A stretch of DNA of 64,000 nucleotides from Bradyrhizobium sp. CCBAU 51765 (GCF_015291725.1 NZ_CP030038.1:5011001-5075000); one strand, 5' to 3'; counted from the first letter of the stretch, positions 17,955 to 26,515 are shown. Notes: generated from the letters alone by a model not told the origin. Numbers and translations are program-made.

Positions 17955-18787
17955 CACGCTAGCGCAGAGGAACGCTTGTCCATCGCAGGCGATCCTACCG
18001 ACCGCACGGCGCAGCCACTGCCGCAACCTCCGCACGGAGCTGGCGCCTGCTCCACGCGATCCCCGTCGAGCTCGCGATAGCGCACCGCAAGAAGGCCTCG
18101 GCACAACGAGCTGTTGAACTCCATGTTGATGCGTACGCCTCGCAAGCGCTGCAAATACGAAGCCATTTCGTGGCGCTTGATGGGGCCCCCATCGTAGGTA
18201 ACAAAGGCGGGGTCGGCTGGGAGATCGGCGAGGCGCCGCTCAACCAGAAGCTCGCGATAGCGCGGCTTCTCGCGCGCAACTTCTTCCGAGCCGAAGTTGA
18301 CTGCGTCAAACGCGCTCAGACTCATACGGCAAATCGCGGGGTCCTCATAACCCAGCCGGCGCAATGCCAGGATCATGACCTCCTGGCGCCGCTCGAACGC
18401 CTTGCGGCGGAATTTCTCCCGCAGATCGTCAAGTGAACCGCCGCTCGCGAAATCCTTGAGCGCCTCGCCAAACGACCTGCCCTCGCGGACGCCCCGGTTG
18501 ATCTCCTCGGCGACCATGTGGTCACGAAGCTGCGGGCGCGCCTCGCGAACCCACGGCAACGAGGACACCGCCCGACGCATGTCATCGGCCATGAGGAACG
18601 CGAAGTTCGCCGAACACCAGTAGGTCGGCAGGCGAAACACGATGTCGACTCCATCAACATGATCGACCGTGACCCGTTCGACAAATCCGAGCTCGGTGAC
18701 CGGTTCGTCCAGCTCGGGATCCGTGACCAGCGCGAGGCGCTCCCACACCTCATTGGCCTTGCGATCATGCTGATGGAGCACGTTCAT
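17954..18787 (-). CDS. DUF59/MIP18-like iron-sulfur assembly protein with Cys-rich tail
   Basis: The 277-aa protein starts with a DUF59 (MIP18/PaaD-like) domain, about residues 10-90: VTDPELDEPVTELGFVERV, and a Cys in the YWCSANF turn. A long helical middle follows, and the C-terminus carries a compact CGGCGSGC motif near residue 255. DUF59 proteins assist iron-sulfur or metal-centre assembly. In this operon it may help load the di-iron or [2Fe-2S] centres. It lies 5 bp after the amidohydrolase gene and is common in propane monooxygenase clusters. Confidence 0.85.
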   Translation of the reverse strand: MNVLHQHDRKANEVWERLALVTDPELDEPVTELGFVERVTVDHVDGVDIVFRLPTYWCSANFAFLMADDMRRAVSSLPWVREARPQLRDHMVAEEINRGVREGRSFGEALKDFASGGSLDDLREKFRRKAFERRQEVMILALRRLGYEDPAICRMSLSAFDAVNFGSEEVAREKPRYRELLVERRLADLPADPAFVTYDGGPIKRHEMASYLQRLRGVRINMEFNSSLCRGLLAVRYRELDGDRVEQAPAPCGGCGSGCAVRSVGSPAMDKRSSALA

Positions 18788-18792
18788 CGGCC

Positions 18793-19815
18793 CTACTCCG
18801 CTGCCGCCGCGTGGGTCTTCTGCCCAAGCTTCGCCTTCTGCGCCTCGACGTCGACTCCGTAGAGACGCGCGGCGTTGAGACCCAGAATCTTCCTCTTTGC
18901 CTGCGGCGTGAGGTCGACACCGTGCTCCTGCTTCAGATCTTCCGGCAGCTCAAAATTCCAGAACTTCTCGACCAGCCAGCGCGGCGTCCAGATCGCGTAG
19001 TCGCTCCCGAAAAGGAGCTTGTCCTCGCCGACCCAGAACAGCAGTTCGCTTATCACCTCGGCGAAATAGCGCGGACGTCCGTGGATGAATGGCAGCGCTA
19101 CCGCGAGGCCGCCGTAGACGTTCGTCTCCTGCACCGCGATCCAGCAAAAATCATCGAGGCGCGGCAGACCGCAGTGCTCGATGATGAAGTTCAACCCTTG
19201 GAAGTCGGTCGCGGCATGGTCGACGTCGTGAACGTCGAACGCATCCTTGTCCAACGGAATGATCGTCGGCCCCTTATGGACGTGGATGTTGGTGATGCCG
19301 AGCTTCTGGCAGAGCTCGAGGCAGCGATATGCGTTGGGATCTGTGAGCTTCCACCCACGCGAGTCACCCTTCCATTCGGCGGTATAGAGCTTGACACCCT
19401 TGATGCCGAACGTCTCCTTCATGTAGTGGATGTACTCGAGCGCCTTCTCGCCATCCCGTGGATCGAAGGCGCCATTGACAATGAAACGGTCCTTGTACTT
19501 CTTCGCCATCTCGGCGTTGCGATCGATGGTGTTAAACCCGTTCTTGTAGAACTCTGTGAGGTAGGTCGACTGAACGACCGCCATGTCGTCAGGACCGTCG
19601 ACGAACAGATCGTGATACATCTGGTCGGCGCTGTATTTCTCGAACTGTTCCTTCGGCCAGAGCTTGTCCTTCGGGCTGAGCGAGGTGTGGTACGCGTAGA
19701 AACAGTCGATGAACTGCTTGCCGTGGACGTTGAGCTGATTCGCCGGACTTCCGTCCCAAAAATGGGTATGGCCGTCGATAACGAACACTTCCTCGCCGCT
19801 GGGAGTTATGAACAT
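18793..19815 (-). CDS. Amidohydrolase-family metal hydrolase
   Basis: The 340-aa protein is a TIM-barrel amidohydrolase of the 2 family: metal ligands in IDGHTHFWDG, ITNIHVHKG, IIEHCGLPR and the late Asp in LLFGSDYAIW. Such genes sit next to mimABCD/prmABCD in actinobacteria and proteobacteria; the reaction there is not firmly known. GGAGAG precedes the ATG. It follows the coupling-protein gene by 135 bp. Hydrolysis or decarboxylation of an oxygenated product is possible. Confidence 0.88.
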   Translation of the reverse strand: MFITPSGEEVFVIDGHTHFWDGSPANQLNVHGKQFIDCFYAYHTSLSPKDKLWPKEQFEKYSADQMYHDLFVDGPDDMAVVQSTYLTEFYKNGFNTIDRNAEMAKKYKDRFIVNGAFDPRDGEKALEYIHYMKETFGIKGVKLYTAEWKGDSRGWKLTDPNAYRCLELCQKLGITNIHVHKGPTIIPLDKDAFDVHDVDHAATDFQGLNFIIEHCGLPRLDDFCWIAVQETNVYGGLAVALPFIHGRPRYFAEVISELLFWVGEDKLLFGSDYAIWTPRWLVEKFWNFELPEDLKQEHGVDLTPQAKRKILGLNAARLYGVDVEAQKAKLGQKTHAAAAE

Positions 19816-19950
19816 GATGCTCTCCGGAAATTCCTGGTTGGCTCTAGTCGATCAAGCGAAGCGCGGTGGTCGGGCGAGACCACTTCGAGAAGCGGCGGGG
19901 GCCACAGCCGCTAGGGATGCGGCCCCGCCAGTCAGTGAGACGATGGAGAC

Positions 19951-20322
19951 TCACTCGATGTATTCGAAGACCTCGTCCATGTTGCCGAACAGCGTCACCG
20001 TGTTGTCGTCGATGCGCACCATCCGGCCGTAGTGGGTCGAGGTGTTCACCTCGAAGATCTCGGCCGTCATTTCCTTCCCGAGAATTTCGCTGATTTCATC
20101 CATCTTGAAAGTCAGCTTTCCCTCGCCGTCGATGCGGATCAGGGCCGGTTGATAGGTCACCGTCACGTTCGGCTTCTTCGCCATGAACTCGGCGATGGCG
20201 CGCGCCTCGACGCTGTCATTCATGGTAACGCCGCACTGATGAGAAATGGTTTGCTCGAAACGAAGGTCCCCCATCTTCTGGAAGATATTCTGGTTGGTCG
20301 CAGATCTGGAAACGACGGACAT
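19951..20322 (-). CDS. mimD: Monooxygenase coupling/effector protein (MmoB/DmpM family)
   Basis: The 123-aa protein is cofactor-free and matches the MmoB/DmpM/PrmD family by length and pattern (VTVTYQPALIRIDGEGKLTF and ILGKEMTAEIFEVNTSTHYG). It binds the hydroxylase and tunes access and electron transfer to the di-iron site. AAGGAG precedes the ATG. It starts 6 bp after the beta-subunit gene, in the order alpha-reductase-beta-coupling that marks propane-type soluble di-iron monooxygenases. Confidence 0.93.
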   Translation of the reverse strand: MSVVSRSATNQNIFQKMGDLRFEQTISHQCGVTMNDSVEARAIAEFMAKKPNVTVTYQPALIRIDGEGKLTFKMDEISEILGKEMTAEIFEVNTSTHYGRMVRIDDNTVTLFGNMDEVFEYIE

Positions 20323-20328
20323 TGCAAT

Positions 20329-21399
20329 TTACTCCTTGGGAAGGGTGAGGCCGAGCTCGCCGAGAATCTTCTTGATGCGTTCGACCGTCTGCGCGCGCGC
20401 GTCTGCGTACTGCACCGGCTTCGAATGCGGTTGCGACCAGATCGGCTGCAGGCCGGCGGCCGCCTTGTTGGCGAGCGCGACGTGCTTGTTCACCCACCCC
20501 TGGAACAGCTTCTTGTTGTGGGCGCCATGCTGATTGTCGATCACCAGAATGTGCATCAGGTCGATCGTATTCGCGAGATTGCGCTCGTAGTCCGCTTCCG
20601 CGGACGAAATCACCGGCGGCGTGATGAAGTCGCCGTTTGATGAGGCTACCTGCATCAGGAAGCCGCTGCGAAACAGTTCGCCGACCAGTGGCTCGAACAC
20701 GATGTTGGTGGCGAAATACTGCTCGAGATAGTCTGCCGAGCCCATGATCGATTCGATCGCTTCCCGCGTTGCTTGCCAGCCCTTGTCTCCCAGCCAAACG
20801 CGCTTGCCGGCCGTGTCGTCGAAGCCCGGAATGTCCATTCCGATCTCGGCCAGATACAGCGTAATATCCTGAGAAAGGCGAAGCTTGTAGGACGAGTTCG
20901 TCAGCGTCGCATTGTTGATCATCTGGGTGTAGCCGTAACGCTGAGCCTGCATCAGCGACGTGCCGAGACCGAACTCGGCGTGCTTCCACGCACCGAGATG
21001 GTTCTGCAAGATCTTGATCCAGGCCATGTCGAAGCTCTTCGGTGCCCCGGACTTGCGACCGTTGGCGATCACGGCCTGGACCATGGCTTCGATCTTGGAC
21101 TGGCGCTGGTAGTGAGTGCGCTCCCACTCCTGGTCGGGAGCACGGAAGGCGTGCCAGTTGGAGCTGAGCGCGGCCGTGTTGTCCTTGGTGTAGGCACCCT
21201 TGCCGTTGGGGAAGGCGATGATCCAGTCCTGCAACAGGTATCGTTCCGGATCCGGTTGCACGTCGACCGTCACGTCTTCGTAGTGCGTGGCTCGCTTGCT
21301 GCGGGGCTCGAAATAGCGATATCTGCGGCTATCCGAATCCGGAAACACCGCAGAGCCTGCTGCACCGGATTTTGCTGATACGGTTTGAACGGCAGTCAT
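20329..21399 (-). CDS. mimC: Di-iron monooxygenase beta (small) subunit
   Basis: The 356-aa protein matches the iron-free beta subunit of soluble di-iron monooxygenases: a helical ferritin-like fold without the EXXH pair, including YFEPRSKRATHYEDVTVDVQ near the N-terminus and GKGAYTKDNTAALSSNWHAF. The start at 21399 is supported by AGGAGGAGG-type sequence just upstream; a longer in-frame reading to 21507 has no such site and starts with low-complexity residues. It packs with the alpha subunit as a hydroxylase. Confidence 0.93.
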   Translation of the reverse strand: MTAVQTVSAKSGAAGSAVFPDSDSRRYRYFEPRSKRATHYEDVTVDVQPDPERYLLQDWIIAFPNGKGAYTKDNTAALSSNWHAFRAPDQEWERTHYQRQSKIEAMVQAVIANGRKSGAPKSFDMAWIKILQNHLGAWKHAEFGLGTSLMQAQRYGYTQMINNATLTNSSYKLRLSQDITLYLAEIGMDIPGFDDTAGKRVWLGDKGWQATREAIESIMGSADYLEQYFATNIVFEPLVGELFRSGFLMQVASSNGDFITPPVISSAEADYERNLANTIDLMHILVIDNQHGAHNKKLFQGWVNKHVALANKAAAGLQPIWSQPHSKPVQYADARAQTVERIKKILGELGLTLPKE

Positions 21400-21454
21400 G
21401 GTCGTCTTCCTCCTCCTGTTGTTGGGCTCTAGCTCGTTGGGCGGTCGAGGCGTC

Positions 21455-22495
21455 CTAGTTGTTCGCCGGCGTGAACTTGTCGAAGAAGATGCGGTCCGAC
21501 TCGACATCGCTCATCTGCAACACTGGCGTCAGCGCTTCGATCATCGGCGATGGTCCGCAGGCATAGACGTCGACATCTTCGCCGTAGTCCGCACCGCGAA
21601 GGTGCTCTCCGACTGCCTCATGCACGAAGCCCTTCGCTCCGCCCCAGGCCGTGTCGTCGGCCGCATGGGAGAGAACCGGGATGAAGGTGAACTCCGGATG
21701 CCTGGCGGCGAGTTCCGCGAAATGATCGAGATAGAAGAGATCGTTCTGCGTCCTGGCTCCGTAAAAGAAGCGCACCGGACGCACTTCCCCGGAGCTGATG
21801 TGATCATGCAGGATAGACCATAGCGGCGACATTCCGGATCCGCCGCCGACCAGGATCATGGCTCCCGTTCTGTTTTCTCGTCGGAAGCAGGTCCCGTAAG
21901 GTCCTTTGATTCCGACTTCGGTTCCAACGGCGAGATCTCCGTCGAGTCGTGAGGAGAAGCGCCCATTGGGATACTTCTTGATGATGAACGCGAGTCTTTG
22001 GCTTTCGCCCGGCGAATTTGCCATGGAAAACGAGCGCGTAATCGTCTCTGGTCCCGGGAGCGTGATGTCGACATATTGCCCCGCCCAGAACTTCAGAGGT
22101 TGCTCCAGTGTGATTTCGAGGCGGCGGATGTCATGGGTCAGCGCTGAGACGCTCGTAACAGTGCCCGTGAAATCCTTGACGGGGATCGATTTCGACAGCA
22201 CTTCCTCGTCATAGTTGAGGAGCTCCACCTCCAGATCCGAGTATGCCAAGGTCCGACACAGCAGGATGTAGTCCTGGCCTCGCTCCATCTCGTTGAGGGC
22301 AAACGTCGAGTATTTCTTCAACTCGACATCGCCTCCGGTAAGGACGCACTTGCACGCCGAGCACTGCCCCTCCTTGCAACCATGCGGCAGCGCGATCCCT
22401 TGACGAAACGCGGCGTCGAGAACGGTTTCGTTCTCCTCGACCTCGAACTCTATGCCTACCGGTTGCAGGCGAACGATATTAGCGGGCGCGCCCAT
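21455..22495 (-). CDS. mimB: Monooxygenase reductase, [2Fe-2S] ferredoxin plus FAD/NAD domains
   Basis: The 346-aa protein begins with a plant-type ferredoxin domain (about 1-95) with Cys ligands in CKEGQCSACKC and a distal Cys in YILLCR. The FAD domain follows with RSFSMANSP and the NAD domain with VGGGSGMSPLWSIL. It passes electrons from NAD(P)H to the hydroxylase. GAGGAGG precedes the ATG. The gene begins after a long hairpin that separates it from mimA. Confidence 0.94.
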   Translation of the reverse strand: MGAPANIVRLQPVGIEFEVEENETVLDAAFRQGIALPHGCKEGQCSACKCVLTGGDVELKKYSTFALNEMERGQDYILLCRTLAYSDLEVELLNYDEEVLSKSIPVKDFTGTVTSVSALTHDIRRLEITLEQPLKFWAGQYVDITLPGPETITRSFSMANSPGESQRLAFIIKKYPNGRFSSRLDGDLAVGTEVGIKGPYGTCFRRENRTGAMILVGGGSGMSPLWSILHDHISSGEVRPVRFFYGARTQNDLFYLDHFAELAARHPEFTFIPVLSHAADDTAWGGAKGFVHEAVGEHLRGADYGEDVDVYACGPSPMIEALTPVLQMSDVESDRIFFDKFTPANN

Positions 22496-22541
22496 AGGGC
22501 CTCCTCAAACGAACGCTTTCATATCTTCCGGGGAGCGATCG

Positions 22542-22571
22542 GGAAGGAGCCGGCCGCAGCCGGCTCCTTCC
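22542..22571 (-). terminator. Strong intercistronic hairpin between mimA and mimB
   Basis: A perfect 13-bp stem (GGAAGGAGCCGGC and its complement) with a 4-base loop lies 7 bp after the mimA stop. No T-tract follows on the minus strand, so it is more likely a partial attenuator or an RNA-stabilising 3' structure than a full terminator, allowing higher alpha-subunit output. Confidence 0.6.
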
Positions 22572-22578
22572 GTCTCAC

Positions 22579-24249
22579 TTAATTGCAGGGATTGATAGTG
22601 AATCCCTTGCGGTACTCGGCGAGATGCTTCTCGCGGTCGGCCGGGCTCATCTCCCGCAGCGTCAGTAGCGGGCTCTTGAGGATGTGGCCGCGGACATCGT
22701 CGAGCGTCCACATTTCCTTCTGGTCGAAGCGCAGGTGCGGCTGGGCGACCAGGGTCTTGCCGTCCGTGCGCACGAAGCCGAGATCCTTGATGGCGTCGGC
22801 AATATCCACATTGTGGTAGACGCTCTCCCACTCGCGACGGCCGCTGAACCGGCCCATCGCGGGGGTCGGACGCCCCTGGTACTCGCCAGCGAAGGCTTCG
22901 ACGGCCGTCCACCGATCGAGCTCATGGGCGAAGGTGTGCAGCTTGCCATCGATCTCGTCGGTGACGATGTCCTCACGGATGAGGCACGGAACGAGGCACG
23001 ACCAGCAACGATGCGGATAGACGTAGCCGACGTCGCTGTTGAACAGGATGTTGGTTTGCCCCCGATGCGACAGCTTCTCGTACCATTTCCAGAACTCGCC
23101 GAACTGCGCATACCAGCCCGGATACTTGTGCTCGAACCACTCGAAATCCCTTTCGGTCTGCGCCTCGATGCGCCAGAAGTTCGCCGACCAGCCGACCGCA
23201 AAGAACTGAGCGACCTTGTGGACGTAGTGCTTCTCGGTCAGCCGCTTCCAGGCGGTCTGCACGTCGTCGTGATGGATCTTGATGCCGTACTTCTCGAGCG
23301 GCAGCATATAGGTCCGGTAATAGTCCTCGAAGATCCAGCGGTGCCACATCTCCGCGTAGGACTCTTTGTTCTTGTCGCGGTTCGTGGTGCCGTATTCGAT
23401 GAACGTCCCGATCGCCGCGTCAACGATGGCGTGGTTCTGCCAGAAGGCATAGCGCATGTCGCGCTCGAGCAGCAGGTGGTTCTCCGGCTCCTTCAGCATC
23501 GACATCAGCATCGAGTGGCCGTTGCCGATGTGGCGGCTCTCGTCCGACTGAACCGAGAGGAACACGGTTGGCAACGCATAGTCGCCGTTACGCGCCGCCT
23601 CCGAGGGCATGGCGACGAACAGCGTGTTGGTGAACGCCGTCTCGGCGACGACGGTCAGGTAGACGTTCGCCGACGTGATGGCGTCACCGGTGATGAAGCC
23701 TTCGCCGAACTGGCGACCGATCGTGGTGGCGTAGCACTTGCCGAACGCCTCCTCCGTGATGTCGAAGCCGGCCGGGTCGATGTAGTTCTCCATGTACCAT
23801 TTCTTCAGGTTCATCTGGATGGTCGAGTGTCGGAATTCGTCGACCATCTGCATGGTGAAGCCGGTACGGAGATCTTCGCCGGGTGCAAGGCGCCCAACCA
23901 TCGCCATGGAACGTGCCGCCGAGATTTCCGGGAACGGGATGATCGCCAGGAACAGCTTCATCCACTCGACCCAACGCGGCTCGACGTTGCGGAACATGTC
24001 GCCGCGAAGCGCGGCATCGAGGGCGCCGTAGACTCGGTTGTCCTTTTCCTCCTGCATCGGGAAATAGGAGCGAAGGACCTGCTTCATCGGATCCTTCGGC
24101 GCCTTCGTGATCTTGTAGTCCGTGGGGAAGGTCATCGCTTCCTGGACGTAGGACGGATTCCATCCGAGATCTGCAATCTTCTTTGCAGCCTCACCGACGG
24201 AAATGCCGCGCTGGGCGGTGATCTTGTTGAGTGTTAGCGTTGCAGACAT
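22579..24249 (-). CDS. mimA: Di-iron monooxygenase alpha (large) subunit, propane/phenol/acetone type
   Basis: The 556-aa hydroxylase subunit carries the six iron ligands with the spacing of methane monooxygenase: Glu108 (PFPE), Glu138 and His141 (DEFRH), Glu203 (VAET), Glu237 and His240 (DESRH). Intervals of 30, 65 and 34 residues match MmoX. Overall pattern and operon order are those of MimA/PrmA, which hydroxylate propane, phenol or acetone; the substrate here is not proven. The start at 24249 has AGGAGG upstream; an in-frame ATG/GTG at 24282 lacks one. Transcription probably starts at the sigma54 promoter about 310 bp upstream. Confidence 0.95.
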   Translation of the reverse strand: MSATLTLNKITAQRGISVGEAAKKIADLGWNPSYVQEAMTFPTDYKITKAPKDPMKQVLRSYFPMQEEKDNRVYGALDAALRGDMFRNVEPRWVEWMKLFLAIIPFPEISAARSMAMVGRLAPGEDLRTGFTMQMVDEFRHSTIQMNLKKWYMENYIDPAGFDITEEAFGKCYATTIGRQFGEGFITGDAITSANVYLTVVAETAFTNTLFVAMPSEAARNGDYALPTVFLSVQSDESRHIGNGHSMLMSMLKEPENHLLLERDMRYAFWQNHAIVDAAIGTFIEYGTTNRDKNKESYAEMWHRWIFEDYYRTYMLPLEKYGIKIHHDDVQTAWKRLTEKHYVHKVAQFFAVGWSANFWRIEAQTERDFEWFEHKYPGWYAQFGEFWKWYEKLSHRGQTNILFNSDVGYVYPHRCWSCLVPCLIREDIVTDEIDGKLHTFAHELDRWTAVEAFAGEYQGRPTPAMGRFSGRREWESVYHNVDIADAIKDLGFVRTDGKTLVAQPHLRFDQKEMWTLDDVRGHILKSPLLTLREMSPADREKHLAEYRKGFTINPCN

Positions 24250-24559
24250 CTCGTCTTTCCTCCTGATCGGGTCAGAAACCACATCGATATTCCGCCTGCC
24301 TGGACCTCCGCGGACCGGGCAGTGCTTACCCGTGCGTTACGGGCCACCTCGCGACCGTTTCACGGCCGGACGCTTGATATCGGCAAGGGTCTCAGGATGA
24401 CTGTGGAACGCCTCAGGGATGATCAGGAGCGATCTTCGGACCCAGCCGTCCTCCGATCGCAATTGAGTGCCCCCGCGCAAGGTTCGCCCTCAGCTTGACA
24501 TCCCCTTCCCTCGTTCTTTTCGCGGCTCGCCCCGGACGGAGCAGTCAGCGTTGTTGTGC
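24250..24559 (-). other. Long untranslated leader of mimA
   Basis: If transcription starts about 12 bases after the -12 element, the mimA mRNA has a leader of about 310 nt. It holds a small hairpin at 24329-24343 (CCCGT/ACGGG) and no convincing reading frame. No known riboswitch pattern is recognised. Confidence 0.45.
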
Positions 24560-24569
24560 CAAACAGCTT

Positions 24570-24585
24570 TGCAATGGGCGTGCCA
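24570..24585 (-). promoter_or_regulatory. Sigma54 (-24/-12) promoter of the mim operon
   Basis: On the minus strand the sequence is TGGCACGCCCATTGCA, an exact match to the TGGCACG-N4-TTGCA consensus with correct GG-GC spacing. It points at mimA, and a sigma54 activator is encoded in the same locus. Confidence 0.88.
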
Positions 24586-24681
24586 GCGCTCTCTTGCCTC
24601 GCCAAATCGATTTCTGACTGCCTGCGGTGAGGATCAGCGCTGACGGAGGCGTCGCGACTCCCAGTCAGCGACCTGCGGAAA

Positions 24682-24721
24682 TGCAAACTGCGACAGGAGT
24701 TGCAAATTGAGAATCGGCGCA
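24682..24721 (-). promoter_or_regulatory. Candidate upstream activator site for the mim promoter
   Basis: About 100-135 bp upstream of the -24 element lie TGCAA...TTGCA arms (24682-24704) and the block TGCAAATTGAGA followed by GGCGCA (24701-24721). The same block recurs at 25144-25165. Distance and repetition fit an enhancer-like site for the AcoR-type activator; the true operator sequence is not known to me. Confidence 0.4.
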
Positions 24722-24893
24722 ACGCGGAGACCGCCACTTCGCGGCGCAATGTTTGCGATGCAACAGCGCCAGAATTGCCCCGGGCAAGACGTCGGGCGCT
24801 TTGGGAATCGAACTCGGCTCGCTCGATGCGACACACCTTTGTCGCCTTGAAGGCCGCGCAGGCCGAGACCGGCTCGTTGCCCACCCACTTTGA

Positions 24894-25100
24894 CTAGCGA
24901 TAGTCCTCGAAACCGGCCGCCTGGTTTGATCGCCGGACCTTCTCGATCCAGCGATCCATGTACTGGGCGTAGCAATCATGATCGCAGAATGGGAGGCCGG
25001 TACTGAATTCCCTCAGATAGTGAGCGTGAATCGGCTCGCCGCAGGACATACAGAACGTCTTCAGCCACGGCGTTCTGCCATTGACGAGGACGAACCTCAT
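24894..25100 (-). CDS. Small Cys-rich, probably zinc-binding protein
   Basis: The 68-aa protein has FCMSCGEPIHAHYLREF and, 20 residues later, FCDHDCYAQYM: two Cys pairs (C-x2-C and C-x3-C) that could form a single zinc ribbon-like site. AGGAAC precedes the ATG. It lies between the alcohol dehydrogenase and the mim promoter on the same strand. No named family is recognised with confidence. A small regulatory or assembly role is possible. Confidence 0.6.
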   Translation of the reverse strand: MRFVLVNGRTPWLKTFCMSCGEPIHAHYLREFSTGLPFCDHDCYAQYMDRWIEKVRRSNQAAGFEDYR

Positions 25101-25114
25101 GCGGCGTTCCTAAG

Positions 25115-25136
25115 CGATCTTATCGATATGAGATCG
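25115..25136 (-). promoter_or_regulatory. Inverted repeat upstream of the small Cys-rich gene
   Basis: CGATCT and AGATCG flank a 10-base centre that contains TATCGATA, 14 bp before the start codon. It could be an operator; nothing else supports it. Confidence 0.3.
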
Positions 25137-25143
25137 ACAACGA

Positions 25144-25165
25144 TGCAAATTGAGACGATGGCGCA
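25144..25165 (-). repeat. Second copy of the TGCAAATTGAGA block
   Basis: TGCAAATTGAGA followed after 4 bases by GGCGCA; it repeats the block at 24701-24721 in the same orientation. It is about 45-65 bp before the small Cys-rich gene. Confidence 0.5.
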
Positions 25166-25391
25166 CAATGAGACTCCGGAGATCAGATCACTCCTCCACC
25201 TTCGCGGCGTTTGCACTGCGATACGAGCTTGTGTGAACCGATCTGATTGAACTGCTGCAGTGCGTGACTAGGATATCAAGCGGCTGGGGCTCCGATGACG
25301 GCGTCAGACGACACCACCGGGGCCTGACGATGGCGCTCGCTCGATCCATCGCGAGGAAATGCATGCTCGCGATGGATGATGCAGCTATCCT

Positions 25392-26444
25392 TCAAGGGAT
25401 TAACACGGCCCGCCCATGAATTTTTCCGGCATTGAGATCGTGCAAGGCCTTATTGGCGTCCGCAAGGCGATACTCGGTCGTGGCAAGTTCAACCAGACCT
25501 CGGTCCGCAAGGGCCATCAACTCGGTTAGTTCGGCCCACGTCCCGACCAGATTCCCGATGATGTTTTTCTCGGTTATCACCATGTCGACGGTCGGCACCC
25601 GAATGTCTTCGCCGTAACCGACGACGTAGTAACTGCCCATCGGACGGGTCATTGCCAAGCCCTTCGACGTCGTGCCCTTCTCGCCGACGAAGTCGATCAC
25701 TGCTTCCGCACCATTTCCACCGGTCAGGCCCAGAACGGCTTCTACTTCGTTGCCGTCAGCTTTCACGAGATGATCGGCGCCCGATTTTTCGGCGAGTTTC
25801 AGCGATGCCTCGGACTGGTCGACGACAATGATGTCGGCCGCACACATCGCTTTGAGGCACTGGATTCCGATGTGGCCTAACCCGCCCGCACCGATAACGA
25901 CGCAAAGTTCGCCTGGCAAAAGGTGACGCGTGGCCTTCTTGACAGCGCGATAGGCGGTAAGGCCGGCATCGGCGTATGGCGCGACATCCTTTGGCGCCAA
26001 AGTCCGTGGCAGCGGGACGATGTTGCGTTCCGAGGTGCAAAGGAACTCTGCGTAGCCGCCGTTGCAATCGAGGCCTGGAAACGTCCCAGGACCATGCATG
26101 TCGAATCCTCGGCGACAGGCGAGACACGTCCCGCCGCTGATCTTCGGATGGACGATGACAGGATCGCCCTTCTTTAGTCCCTCGACTTCCTTGCCAATTT
26201 CTTCGATCCAGCCTGCATTTTCGTGCCCCATAATGAGAGGAAGCAGCTTGTCACCGCTCGGATCCATGTGCGGCTTCCACACGCCTTCGACGATGTGAAG
26301 GTCGGTTCGGCATACGCCTGCACCACCGATGCGGACGATGATGTCCGTTGATTTTGTCAGCTTCGGATCGGGCACCTTTTCTTCCCCGACCCAGAGGTCG
26401 TTGGAGAGTTTCTCGTCGTATGCTCTCAATACTTGGGCTCTCAT
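25392..26444 (-). CDS. Zinc-type NAD(P)-dependent alcohol dehydrogenase
   Basis: The 350-aa medium-chain dehydrogenase has catalytic-zinc residues in GAGVCRTDLH and GHENAGW and a Rossmann motif in VIGAGGLGHIGIQ. The structural-zinc loop reads CLACRRGFDMHG, keeping only two of the usual four Cys at standard spacing. It probably oxidises the alcohol made by the monooxygenase. I place the start at 26444, which has GGAGGAG upstream; the longer reading to 26504 starts inside the -12 element of the sigma54 promoter and so cannot be translated from that promoter. Confidence 0.92.
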   Translation of the reverse strand: MRAQVLRAYDEKLSNDLWVGEEKVPDPKLTKSTDIIVRIGGAGVCRTDLHIVEGVWKPHMDPSGDKLLPLIMGHENAGWIEEIGKEVEGLKKGDPVIVHPKISGGTCLACRRGFDMHGPGTFPGLDCNGGYAEFLCTSERNIVPLPRTLAPKDVAPYADAGLTAYRAVKKATRHLLPGELCVVIGAGGLGHIGIQCLKAMCAADIIVVDQSEASLKLAEKSGADHLVKADGNEVEAVLGLTGGNGAEAVIDFVGEKGTTSKGLAMTRPMGSYYVVGYGEDIRVPTVDMVITEKNIIGNLVGTWAELTELMALADRGLVELATTEYRLADANKALHDLNAGKIHGRAVLIP

Positions 26445-26499
26445 TTTCTCCTCCGTGCCCCCGGCGAACTTCTGTGCGCCATCGGGTCGTTCGAGCCTC

Positions 26500-26515
26500 A
26501 GCATTTTTTGTGCCA
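26500..26515 (-). promoter_or_regulatory. Sigma54 (-24/-12) promoter of the alcohol dehydrogenase
   Basis: On the minus strand TGGCACAAAAAATGCT matches the -24/-12 pattern with correct GG-GC spacing (one change, ATGC for TTGC). The predicted start of transcription near 26489 gives a 45-nt leader to the ATG at 26444. Confidence 0.75.
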
